Of a stretch of 38,853 nt of DNA, positions 1 through 6,814 are shown one piece after another. Position 1 is the stretch's first letter, and every line of letters begins with the position of its first letter. Source of the stretch: Pseudomonas koreensis (lineage in GTDB: Bacteria; Pseudomonadota; Gammaproteobacteria; Pseudomonadales; Pseudomonadaceae). The DNA lies in NCBI RefSeq assembly GCF_025447595.1, contig NZ_JAOEJU010000037.1:1-38853 (forward strand), written 5' to 3'. Under the pieces are notes generated by a model that had not been told where the DNA came from, searched no databases, and saw only the letters and a program-made list of their open reading frames with translations. Both the position numbers and the translations under genes were made by a program.

Positions 1-2
1 CG

Positions 3-185
3 ATGACCTTTGATGGACTGAGCCGCAAAGATGCATGGCTGTCGTTGAGGCTGATGGTTGCGCACAACCTGCTGACCGATGCAGAGTTGTCGGTCCTCAG
101 CGATAAGATGCGCGAGATTATTTCGGATGCTGTTCGCCAGCCATACGAAATCGAATGGGCGGAGGAGCGCGTACCGGACTATTGA
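3..185 (+). CDS. hypothetical protein, probably the 3' end of a gene cut by the window edge
   Basis: An open frame runs from the first bases to a TAG at 183-185 and gives about 60 residues, acidic at the C-terminus (YEIEWAEERVPDY). The ATG at position 3 may be internal, since nothing upstream is visible and no ribosome binding site can be judged. The stop lies about 30 bp before the next gene in the same direction, so the two could be co-transcribed. I recognise no family. The size and acidic tail would fit the end of a small regulatory or antitoxin-like protein, but that is only a guess. Confidence 0.4.
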   Translation: MTFDGLSRKDAWLSLRLMVAHNLLTDAELSVLSDKMREIISDAVRQPYEIEWAEERVPDY

Positions 186-216
186 TGATCCCCTTCACGA
201 CAAACAGAGAAACACG

Positions 217-936
217 ATGTTGATCTTCAACTGCACAGAAGCCGCCAGCAAGTTTTTCAGTCGCGTCCACAAGGGCGAAACGATCACGCCGGTTGAATAC
301 AAAGCACCGTCACCCGTCATCGAAGATGACGAGCCGGACAGTTCGACCGAGCAGTGGCTGGTTCACGCCATCACCGTGCAACGCAAGAATGTGTTGTTCG
401 TCATGCACGTAAAAACCCGGTACTGCGTGATTCTCGCTGATGCAAAAAAAGCGGACGTTGAAGGCGTTGTCCAGCGCTTTGCTGATCGCTGGCTCAACGG
501 TGTAATGATTCATGCGATCAATCACGATCTTGCGCAATGGATCGACGCTGACCAGATGATCGAGCACTTCAGATCTGTCTGTTACTCGCAGCAGTTCTAT
601 CGGCGCAGTCATCGCAGTGCGCAAAAACACATCGACGAGATCGCCTGGATCTTCAAGGAGAGGGCCGCCGAAAGAGGCTGTTTGCCGCCTGATGAAATGG
701 CCGCGATGGTATTTGACGAGGATATGAATGACACCCCGAGAAGCAGCAAGGGTGCTAAGGATTACTACTGGCCACTTGAAGAAATGATTGTTCATTGGCT
801 ACGTCAGTATTGCGCTCTTGAGGAGGCTGAAATCCAGGAAGCCAAAGAGCGGCGCAAACAAGTTCGCCGAGAGATCGAAGCGTTAAAGCACGAAGCCTGG
901 CTGGAAGAGTACAACCGACAAAGCTCGATTACTTAA
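217..936 (+). CDS. DUF6933-like hypothetical protein
   Basis: Encodes 239 residues from the ATG at 217. The frame stays open further upstream, but that part overlaps the preceding gene and reads as unlikely Arg/Ser-rich protein; MLIFNCTEAASKFF is a natural N-terminus. The N-terminal half (about residues 1-125) resembles the DUF6933 family: an LIFNCT start, then a segment on tolerating and using the 'VLFVMHVKTRYCVIL' strand. The C-terminal 40 residues are highly charged (EEAEIQEAKERRKQVRREIEALKHEAWLEEY) and should form a coiled coil. The biochemical role is unknown. No membrane segment or signal peptide is visible. The family assignment is from remembered sequence features and is moderate; the gene itself is well supported by length and codon use. 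Confidence 0.6.
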   Translation: MLIFNCTEAASKFFSRVHKGETITPVEYKAPSPVIEDDEPDSSTEQWLVHAITVQRKNVLFVMHVKTRYCVILADAKKADVEGVVQRFADRWLNGVMIHAINHDLAQWIDADQMIEHFRSVCYSQQFYRRSHRSAQKHIDEIAWIFKERAAERGCLPPDEMAAMVFDEDMNDTPRSSKGAKDYYWPLEEMIVHWLRQYCALEEAEIQEAKERRKQVRREIEALKHEAWLEEYNRQSSIT

Positions 937-969
937 GCCACCCCCGCCATAATCCGCCGCGATTTTTCC

Positions 970-995
970 CGCGCCGGCACCCACGTCCCGGCGCG
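970..995. other. inverted repeat upstream of the secreted-protein gene
   Basis: CGCGCCGG (970-977) pairs perfectly with CCGGCGCG (988-995) around a 10-nt loop, 27 bp before the ATG at 1023. There is no T-run on either strand, so it is a poor intrinsic terminator. It may be a leader hairpin or a degenerate palindrome. Confidence 0.35.
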
Positions 996-1022
996 ACCTC
1001 CGACTCACTCAGGGATCGATTC

Positions 1023-2213
1023 ATGCTCAAGGGACTGTTGCGCCTGGCGCCATATGCCGCCGTGCTGTTTTCACTGCTTTCCACCGCTCAGGCTGACGAC
1101 GGCAGACGTGTGTTCACCGGCACGCTGGGCAAGACGCCGATTGTGGTTGAGCTCAATACGCAGCAGCCGGATGAAGTGACCGGTCGTTACTTCTACGAAA
1201 AATACCATCGGGACCTACCCCTCAGCGGGTCATTGCAGGACAGCACCCTGACGCTGATTGAAGGCAACAATCGCTACGGCGATGACAAGCCATTGCCAAC
1301 TTTGAAACTGGAAGAAACTGCCACTGGCTGGCAGGGCGAGTGGCAAAGTCCGAAGGGCAAGAAGCTCTCAGTGCAACTCTCCGAGGCCAGGCTTCCAGCG
1401 CCGACAACTTCTACGCTGCCCTTCATCGCCACGCTGCCAAACGGCGAGCCGTATGAGTATTTGCGACTACAAGGACTCAAGCTCAAACCGATGAAGAAAC
1501 AAGACTTCATGGGTTACACCCTGCAATGGTGGACAGAGCCGGAGTCGAAGATTTCGCTGTTCAGCATAGAGTCCGGTCTGCCAAAAGATGATCTGCAACG
1601 GGTCAACCAGCAGTTGCTTGGACGGTTGTGGAATGAGGTCATCCGCTATCACGGTTGCCAACTGCAGGGCGGGGAATACGTCGAGTTCATGCAGGACGCA
1701 GAACCCAAAATGATTTCGCCAGCCGTGGTCAGCCTGAACATCTCGACTAGTTATTACTGTGGTGGCGCGCATCCGGACTTCGGTGATTCACCCCTTAACA
1801 TTGATGTAAGCACAGGCCATCCGTTGTCGCTCGAAGATGTCTTGTGGGTAGGTGAGGGCAAGCCACTTCTGCATGCCGAACGAGACAGTCTGGGTGACAA
1901 ACCCTTGAGCCAAGCTGAAAGTGACGCGCGTTATCAGTATGAAAACAAGGAGCTGGTGCCTTGGCTGATCAAGCAATTCACCGCCCTGTACCCCGCAGAA
2001 ATGAAGAAGCCGACGCAAGATGATGATTGCGACTTCACGGAAGAAAGTGTTTGGGGTTCTTCGCCGTGGTACTTCACTGCGAAAGGTTTGTACCTGGGCG
2101 CCTACTTCGCCCGCGTGCAGCGTTCCTGCGATAGACCGGACTGGTCAGTCCTGCCGTACTCCCTCATCAAACAACACTCCGGCGCCGTCAAACTGCAACT
2201 GCCCCAGAACTAA
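1023..2213 (+). CDS. secreted/periplasmic DUF3298-like protein
   Basis: Encodes 396 residues starting at an ATG. Residues 1-24 form a clear Sec signal peptide: a KGLLRLAP n-region, a hydrophobic core ending LFSLLST, and cleavage after AQA. The mature protein begins with a beta-rich region (GTLGKTPIVVELNTQQPDEVTGRYFYEKYHRDLPLSG) of the type that describes a ligand-like barrel. It ends in a region resembling DUF3298/RsiV C-terminal domains (SLNISTSYYCGGAHPDFGDSPLNIDVSTGHPLSLEDVLW, about residues 235-280). That family occurs in anti-sigma factor RsiV and in lysozyme-responsive or unknown envelope proteins. There is no transmembrane helix after the signal peptide, so this one should be free in the periplasm. 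It converges with the next gene; the stops are 3 bp apart. The specific function is unknown. Confidence 0.65.
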   Translation: MLKGLLRLAPYAAVLFSLLSTAQADDGRRVFTGTLGKTPIVVELNTQQPDEVTGRYFYEKYHRDLPLSGSLQDSTLTLIEGNNRYGDDKPLPTLKLEETATGWQGEWQSPKGKKLSVQLSEARLPAPTTSTLPFIATLPNGEPYEYLRLQGLKLKPMKKQDFMGYTLQWWTEPESKISLFSIESGLPKDDLQRVNQQLLGRLWNEVIRYHGCQLQGGEYVEFMQDAEPKMISPAVVSLNISTSYYCGGAHPDFGDSPLNIDVSTGHPLSLEDVLWVGEGKPLLHAERDSLGDKPLSQAESDARYQYENKELVPWLIKQFTALYPAEMKKPTQDDDCDFTEESVWGSSPWYFTAKGLYLGAYFARVQRSCDRPDWSVLPYSLIKQHSGAVKLQLPQN

Positions 2214-2216
2214 CCA

Positions 2217-3203
2217 TCACACCAGACCCGGCGCTTCACGAATAATGAAGTGATCCAGGTTCTCGATATTTGCATTGAAGACCTCGAAAGGCTTTTCGGG
2301 GTTCTTCTTGCCCGGCACCTGCTTCAACTCCGGTGTCACACCATAGAAGAAGCAGAACAACTCCTTATCACTGTCGATCGCGTGCTTGATCTCTTCCAGA
2401 AACGCCTTGCGCTTGCGGTAGTTGTCGATCAGCTTTTTGTTGAGATAGACACTGACCGGATAAGGCTTCTTCTTGCTGTCTTCCGGCTTCTTGAACCAGA
2501 CCTTGTCCTCGAAATCGATCCGGAAACTGGCGCTGTGAAAGTCCTCGATCTTCTTGATCCGACCCCAGTAAATCAGCCCCTTGTTGTCCATCAAGTACTC
2601 GATCTTCTTGAAGAACGAACTGTACGGCGCCGTATGCTCGCCAATCTTCAACGGCATGCGCTTGAGCAAATCCTTGTCCGCGAAGTTCGACACAAAACAC
2701 TCCACGGGGTGAGCGAAAACACTGGTCTTGTCCGGCGCCGCCTCACGAGTCGGCGACTCTTTTGAGGGGGCAGTCGCCACCCGCACCGGATCATCCCGCA
2801 ACACATCCGCCGCCCCCGCTGGCGCGGCAGGCTTGCGCACATACTCACGACGCGTCAGTAACAACTCCGACGGGAAATGCTCCTCCCGCCCGCCATCCGT
2901 TTCCCCATCCGCCGCCTCAACCCCAGACGCCGACGTCTTCAAACTCACATACGGACAACCCGCCACATGCTGCGTACCGGGCAGATTCTTGAAGTGCGGC
3001 GTGCGCACGTAGTTCACGTTCTTGGCGTTGAACGTGCCCAACTCGTTGGAAGCGTCGAACGCCGCACGACAGGCGTCGTTGGGGCACTGGAAATGCTCCT
3101 TCGCAGAATCGAACGCCACCGTCTCATCGAAATTCAGATCGCGAACGTCATAGATCGACAGTTTGTCGTCGAGGCTGAGGCAGTAGGCGAGGTCGAATTT
3201 CAT
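2217..3203 (-). CDS. uncharacterised protein with a possible N-terminal zinc site
   Basis: Encodes 328 residues, read from an ATG at 3203. The N-terminal 85 residues contain CPNDACRAAF (about residues 40-49) and HVAGCPY (about 79-85). A C-x4-C followed by H-x3-C could bind zinc, an arrangement reminiscent of the N-terminal region of CoiA-like and other nuclease-associated proteins. The middle (about 90-160) is low-complexity and Ala/Pro/Thr-rich, probably a linker. The C-terminal half (HPVECFVSNFADKDLLKRMPLKIGEHTAPYSSFFKKIEYL and onward) is globular with no motif that I know. It is followed convergently by the secreted protein gene. No signal peptide or membrane segment is visible. I cannot name its function; a nucleic-acid role is a weak inference from the zinc-like motif. 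Confidence 0.55.
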   Translation of the reverse strand: MKFDLAYCLSLDDKLSIYDVRDLNFDETVAFDSAKEHFQCPNDACRAAFDASNELGTFNAKNVNYVRTPHFKNLPGTQHVAGCPYVSLKTSASGVEAADGETDGGREEHFPSELLLTRREYVRKPAAPAGAADVLRDDPVRVATAPSKESPTREAAPDKTSVFAHPVECFVSNFADKDLLKRMPLKIGEHTAPYSSFFKKIEYLMDNKGLIYWGRIKKIEDFHSASFRIDFEDKVWFKKPEDSKKKPYPVSVYLNKKLIDNYRKRKAFLEEIKHAIDSDKELFCFFYGVTPELKQVPGKKNPEKPFEVFNANIENLDHFIIREAPGLV

Positions 3204-3333
3204 GGTGGGGCTCGGGTACTTGAGTGGGGGAAGGGGTATTAATAGCGGGTGGTGGGGTGGGTTGCACTGATTGTTTTCAGAATGATGCAGAAGCAGTCTG
3301 CTGGCGATTGCCTTCCCAGGAACGCCGGGCCAT

Positions 3334-3371
3334 AAAAAACCGCTGCTTGAAAACTCAAGCAGCGGTTTTTT
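3334..3371 (-). terminator. bidirectional intrinsic terminator
   Basis: A perfect hairpin CCGCTGCTTGA / TCAAGCAGCGG with a 4-nt loop is flanked by A6 on the left and T6 on the right. It lies 3 bp after the stop of the Bro-N gene (minus strand) and can also terminate rightward transcription. Confidence 0.9.
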
Positions 3372-3374
3372 ATG

Positions 3375-3884
3375 TCAGTAACTGCGCAGCATTCGTGAAG
3401 CCTTACGCCACCAGGATTCCTGACGATTGAACGGATCCTCCGCCAGCAAACACGGCATGTCCCGCAACCGAGTCCACGGCTCATCCTGCCAGTGCAACGT
3501 GCTCAACGACATCTTGGGCCAGCTCAAAACACTCAGTATCGGACGCTCAACCGAGCGCATCGGACGGGCATCTCGCAGCGCAGGCACAACCTGATGCGTC
3601 ACCCATTCACGAAGCTGCCGATATTCGGGACAGTAGTGATAAATCAGCAGCGCATACACACCTGACTCGCTCACCATCAAATGTTCTCCGGGCTCGCCGT
3701 AGGTCTCCACGCACATCATCTGTCGCTGATCGGCGTCGAGTTTGCGCAGCTGTCGCTCATCGAGATATTTGCCCATCAGACGCCCCAGTTCATGGACGCA
3801 GAACCAGGCCTGGTTCTCCACCAGAAGGGCATGCAGGTGAGTTTTGTTGCGGACAAATCGAGTTGGAAGAAGTGGTTCAGACAT
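3375..3884 (-). CDS. Bro-N domain protein
   Basis: Encodes 169 residues. The first about 110 residues match a BRO family N-terminal domain: FVRNKTHLHALLVENQAWFCVHELGRLMG, then LDADQRQMMCVETYGEPGEHLMVSESGVYALLIYHYCPEYRQLREWVTHQVVPALR. Bro-N is a DNA-binding domain common in phage antirepressors and phage-derived regulators. Here the usual second (antirepressor) domain is replaced by about 55 unassigned residues, so it is a single-domain regulator rather than a complete phage antirepressor. A strong Shine-Dalgarno (GGGAGG) precedes the ATG and lies inside a 15-bp palindrome, which invites autoregulation. There are no other phage genes around it, so this looks like a domesticated or isolated moron-type gene. 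Confidence 0.75.
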   Translation of the reverse strand: MSEPLLPTRFVRNKTHLHALLVENQAWFCVHELGRLMGKYLDERQLRKLDADQRQMMCVETYGEPGEHLMVSESGVYALLIYHYCPEYRQLREWVTHQVVPALRDARPMRSVERPILSVLSWPKMSLSTLHWQDEPWTRLRDMPCLLAEDPFNRQESWWRKASRMLRSY

Positions 3885-3890
3885 GGCGTG

Positions 3891-3905
3891 CCTCCCGAGT
3901 CGGGA
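3891..3905 (-). promoter_or_regulatory. palindrome over the Bro-N ribosome binding site
   Basis: CTCCCGA-G-TCGGGAG is a perfect 15-bp dyad located 6 bp upstream of the Bro-N start codon. It contains the GGGAG Shine-Dalgarno. It could be an operator or an RNA hairpin that hides the ribosome binding site. Confidence 0.5.
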
Positions 3906-3979
3906 GCACGGGATTCAAACGGCGGGTACAGCGATTCGCTTTCATCGTGAAGGCTGAGTAGTCAGGCATTTCCATTTAC

Positions 3980-4187
3980 CTCTGGCTGCTTTCTTAGGGC
4001 ATTCGTTAAGGGTGTCGGGAGCTAAGAAACCCACCAGAGACGGGCCGGACATATTCCCCTTTCGGGTCTTGTATTCGCCCACTCCCGACATAACGGGACT
4101 TTTCGCAGGCGTAGAGAAACCGCAGACGAAAAAAAGCCGCATGACTGTCGGGTGCGGGGGACCGCTCTGGTTTGTAGAGTTTCTTAG
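3980..4187. repeat. structured repeat element with nested and alternative inverted repeats
   Basis: This fills most of the 3906-4386 gap, where I see no convincing gene. Three related blocks occur. Block 1 is CTCTGG (3980-3985) plus TTTCTTAG (3990-3997). Block 2 is inverted: CTAAGAAAC (4022-4030) plus CCAGAG (4034-4039). Block 3 is again direct: CTCTGG (4165-4170) plus GTTTCTTAG (4179-4187). Block 2 can pair with block 1 (short hairpin) or block 3 (long hairpin), but not both. Inside the long hairpin CCCGACA (4084-4090) pairs with TGTCGGG (4146-4152), and TTTTCG (4100-4105) with CGAAAA (4127-4132). CTCCCGACA (4082-4090) can alternatively pair with TGTCGGGAG (4013-4021). Short minus-strand frames cross it (for example TTG at 4227 and ATG at 4142, 73 and 66 codons), but their codons overlap the palindromes and they are probably not genes. 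It may be a non-autonomous repeat family or a structured RNA. Confidence 0.6.
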
Positions 4188-4386
4188 GCTCGGACCTGAG
4201 GGTAGGGGGATCAGGGATGGTCGTCAACCAGCGAATTTTCCTACCGATCGTGAGGTAAAACGAAATCTGGACAATGGCGCGGAGTAAATTATGCTGTGTT
4301 TATATCCAGTGCTTGGTCGCCCCTGTTCTTCCAATTCTCCCAGCCCGTGTCGCCATGACTGATCTCACGGATTACGGGAAATTTCA

Positions 4387-4414
4387 TTTACTTTGAAGTT
4401 TTCAGGGCTAGAAT
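4387..4414 (+). promoter_or_regulatory. putative dcm promoter
   Basis: TTTACT (4387-4392) and TAGAAT (4409-4414) are separated by 16 bp and lie 45 bp before the dcm ATG. The fit to the sigma-70 consensus is moderate. Confidence 0.4.
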
Positions 4415-4425
4415 GGTGACCATTC
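4411..4425 (+). promoter_or_regulatory. 15-bp operator-like palindrome before dcm
   Basis: GAATGGT-G-ACCATTC is a perfect dyad that overlaps the putative -10 box and ends 33 bp before the dcm start. Several Type II m5C methyltransferases (M.SsoII, M.Ecl18kI, M.EcoRII) repress their own promoters through an N-terminal DNA-binding region, and this dyad is placed where such an operator would be. Confidence 0.55.
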
Positions 4426-4458
4426 GTCACAGCTTTGACCCAGAGGAATTTCCGGCTC

Positions 4459-5895
4459 ATGAATCTTTTTGAAACAGCATCTTTTGAATCCTTGAGCGAA
4501 ACGACCTCGGATTCTTATGAGCCTGATACCCATCCTGTTACCGACCTTGCGTTACTGCACAAGCTGCTGGAGATCTACGACCAAGGGCAGTTGGCCGAAA
4601 TTCTCAACGATGTGAGCCCGAGCCACTGGTGCCGTGAAACCATCAATCGATGGATCAAGGGCAAGGCTTCGCCGAAGCTCTCCCACATTGAGTTCACCCG
4701 CCTCAAGGATCTGCTGCCCAAGCGTCTGAACCACAAACCTTCATTTACCTTTATCGATCTTTTTGCCGGTATCGGCGGTATCAGAAAAGGGTTTGAAGCC
4801 ATCGGCGGCGAGTGCCTGTTCACGTCCGAATGGAACAAGTACGCGGTCAAGACCTACAAGGCCAACCACTACTGCGATCCGGCTCGTCACCGCTTCAATC
4901 TCGACATCCGTTCGGTCACGCTTTCGGACAAGCCTGAAATCAGCGACGAAGAAGCGTACAAGAACATTGATCGCGAAATTCCTGATCACGACGTTCTGTT
5001 GGCAGGTTTCCCATGTCAGCCGTTCTCGCTTGCAGGTGTTTCCAAGAAGAACTCACTGGGGCGCAAGCACGGTTTCGAATGTGAGACCCAAGGCACTCTG
5101 TTCTTCGATGTAGCGCGGATTATTGCCGCGAAACGCCCGGCTGCATTCTTGCTTGAGAACGTCAAAAACCTGAAAAGCCATGACAAGGGCAATACGTTCC
5201 GGATCATTTGCGAAGCGCTGGATGAGCTGGGTTATGAGGTTGCAGACGTGAATGCACCGAAAGGCTCAGACCCGAAGGTCATTGATGCCAAGCACTTTGT
5301 CCCTCAGCATCGTGAGCGAATTGTGCTGGTCGGTTTCCGTCGTGACTTGAATGTTCACCAAGGGTTCACCCTGCGTGACATCAGCAAGCACATACCAAAA
5401 CAGCGACCTAGCTTCGGTGATCTGCTCGATAAGGATGTGGATGAAAAATACATTCTTACTCCAAAGCTCTGGGATTACCTCTATCGGTATGCAGAGAAAC
5501 ATCGTGAGAAAGGCAACGGTTTTGGCTTTGGTCTGACTCGTCCAAACGACGTTGCTCGTACGCTTTCGGCGAGATATCACAAGGATGGTTCGGAAATCCT
5601 GGTTGATCGTGGGTTCGTGGACAACTTGGACTTCAACAGTGAGTTGAATCAGCTCAATCGCCCGCGCCGACTAACTCCGCATGAGTGCTCGCGCCTGATG
5701 GGATTCGACAAACCAGGGGAAAGCAAATTTGTGATTCCTGTGTCCGATACCCAAGCTTATCGGCAGTTCGGAAACTCAGTCGCGGTGCCGGTTTTCGAGG
5801 CTGTGGCACGATTGATGAAAGACAGAATTTTGGCAGCAAAAGAAAAAACTACTGATACGGAACGTCCGCAGCTGGAGTTCTCTCTGCCTGAATAG
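4459..5895 (+). CDS. dcm: DNA cytosine-5 methyltransferase, Dcm/M.EcoRII type
   Basis: Encodes 478 residues. It transfers a methyl group from S-adenosylmethionine to carbon 5 of cytosine. All hallmark m5C motifs are present: motif I FIDLFAGIGG from residue 98, the catalytic PCQ loop (GFPCQPFSLAG, Cys186), ENV (VLLENVKNLKSH region), QHRERIVLVGF, and the C-terminal QFGNSVAVPV. The whole protein, including the about 95-residue N-terminal helical extension (LHKLLEIYDQGQLAEIL), tracks E. coli Dcm closely as I remember it, so the target is most likely CCWGG with the inner cytosine methylated. The target-recognition region (LSARYHKDGSEILVDRG to RPRRLTPHECSRLMGF) also agrees with Dcm. The ATG at 4459 follows AGAGGAA at good spacing; a TTG at 4435 gives a longer frame but no ribosome binding site. 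A palindrome upstream suggests autoregulation. Vsr follows, as in E. coli. Confidence 0.95.
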   Translation: MNLFETASFESLSETTSDSYEPDTHPVTDLALLHKLLEIYDQGQLAEILNDVSPSHWCRETINRWIKGKASPKLSHIEFTRLKDLLPKRLNHKPSFTFIDLFAGIGGIRKGFEAIGGECLFTSEWNKYAVKTYKANHYCDPARHRFNLDIRSVTLSDKPEISDEEAYKNIDREIPDHDVLLAGFPCQPFSLAGVSKKNSLGRKHGFECETQGTLFFDVARIIAAKRPAAFLLENVKNLKSHDKGNTFRIICEALDELGYEVADVNAPKGSDPKVIDAKHFVPQHRERIVLVGFRRDLNVHQGFTLRDISKHIPKQRPSFGDLLDKDVDEKYILTPKLWDYLYRYAEKHREKGNGFGFGLTRPNDVARTLSARYHKDGSEILVDRGFVDNLDFNSELNQLNRPRRLTPHECSRLMGFDKPGESKFVIPVSDTQAYRQFGNSVAVPVFEAVARLMKDRILAAKEKTTDTERPQLEFSLPE

Positions 5896-6047
5896 GTAGG
5901 TGGAAGAATTCTACGGTAGGATTCAGAGCATATTCGTTCGAGGATCTACGATTAGATCCTCTGATAAGTTGCAGTTAACAATGTCATCCTTTGAACACCT
6001 CATTGGATGATCTGAGGGCGATCGAACCATCAGAGAGGGGTGTTTTT

Positions 6048-6518
6048 TTGGTTGACGTCGTGGATGTTGCAACACGATCTAGGATGATGTCTGGCATTAA
6101 AGGTCGAAATACCAATCCGGAAATCACCATTCGCCAAGCGCTGCATGCGCGCGGCTTCCGTTTCCGCGTACATGTTACCTCCCTTCCGGGTAAACCCGAT
6201 CTGGTATTGAAAAAGTATAAGGCTGTAGTCTTCGTGCACGGCTGCTTCTGGCATGGTCATACTTGCCGATACTTTAAAATTCCAAAAACGAGACCTGATT
6301 TTTGGTTGGAGAAAATCAGGAAAAATAAGGTGAGAGATCGGTTGCAAATAACTTCGCTGATGGAGCAGGGCTGGAGAGTACTTGTCGTTTGGGAGTGCGC
6401 GGTAAAGTCAACGAAAAGAGAGAAGTCGTCGACTTTGTTTGATCTTGTTGTTGCTTGGTTGGTAGACGGTAACGAGTTTTTACAGATAGATGAAAGCACA
6501 TGTTCGGCATTGGGTTAG
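6048..6518 (+). CDS. vsr: very short patch repair endonuclease Vsr
   Basis: Encodes 156 residues from TTG 6048, which follows GAGAGGGG by about 8 bp. This start gives MVDVVDVATRSRMM, which lines up with E. coli Vsr MADVHDKATRS. A longer frame opens at TTG 5991 but adds unrelated residues. Vsr nicks DNA 5' of the T in T:G mismatches created when m5C deaminates in Dcm sites, starting repair. Numbered from this start, the catalytic Asp51 (PGKPDLV), His64 and His69 (HGCFWHGH), and zinc ligands His71, Cys73 and Cys117 (WECA) fall at the same positions as in the E. coli enzyme. Unlike E. coli, where vsr overlaps dcm, there are about 150 bp between the two genes here, so it may have its own translation signal in the same transcript. 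Its presence supports CCWGG methylation by the upstream enzyme. Confidence 0.95.
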   Translation: MVDVVDVATRSRMMSGIKGRNTNPEITIRQALHARGFRFRVHVTSLPGKPDLVLKKYKAVVFVHGCFWHGHTCRYFKIPKTRPDFWLEKIRKNKVRDRLQITSLMEQGWRVLVVWECAVKSTKREKSSTLFDLVVAWLVDGNEFLQIDESTCSALG

Positions 6519-6814
6519 TGATTGTTTTGAAGGTTGGAACCGCCCCTTTATTGCTGTCAAAAGCAGGGAACACTCCTGAGCTAGCGAGGCTGCGCTTTCG
6601 TCGTCGCAGCTACAATCGGCGGCTTGAAGATAGGTCATTTTTTGAAAGCTAGATTTCTAGGAAAGAACAGATTCATCGCTATGAGCTTTGTGGTGGAAGG
6701 GCTGCGTAAATCGACATGGCACGAGGCAGTTAGTTAAGGAGATTCGAAAAAACGCGACGTGCGTGCTATAGATATTCAAAGTCGACTATCAAAATATTGG
6801 CGAGCACTCACGAT
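6519..6814 (+). other. gap between vsr and the helicase gene
   Basis: No convincing gene lies here. An 18-codon frame from ATG 6680 ends at 6736 just before AAGGAG. An interrupted palindrome CTAGA-TT-TCTAG sits at 6648-6659. A separate promoter for the downstream four-gene block could lie here, but I do not see a clear -35/-10 pair. Confidence 0.4.

Noticed and set aside
3..936. Toxin-antitoxin pair formed by the first two genes
   Set aside because: The first gene is cut and unidentified, and the second (DUF6933-like, 239 residues with coiled coil) has no toxin motif.
3980..4187. Retron ncRNA
   Set aside because: The nested inverted repeats resemble msr-msd layout, but no reverse transcriptase gene lies nearby.
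4006..4227. Small minus-strand genes (73 and 66 codons) in the structured element
   Set aside because: They cross all the palindromes, one starts with TTG, and no protein family is recognised; RNA/DNA structure explains the sequence better.
4435..4458. TTG at 4435 as the dcm start
   Set aside because: It has no ribosome binding site and overlaps the AGAGGAA that serves the ATG at 4459.
5991..6047. Longer Vsr from TTG 5991
   Set aside because: The extra 19 residues are unrelated to Vsr; TTG 6048 restores catalytic numbering identical to E. coli and has GAGAGGGG upstream.
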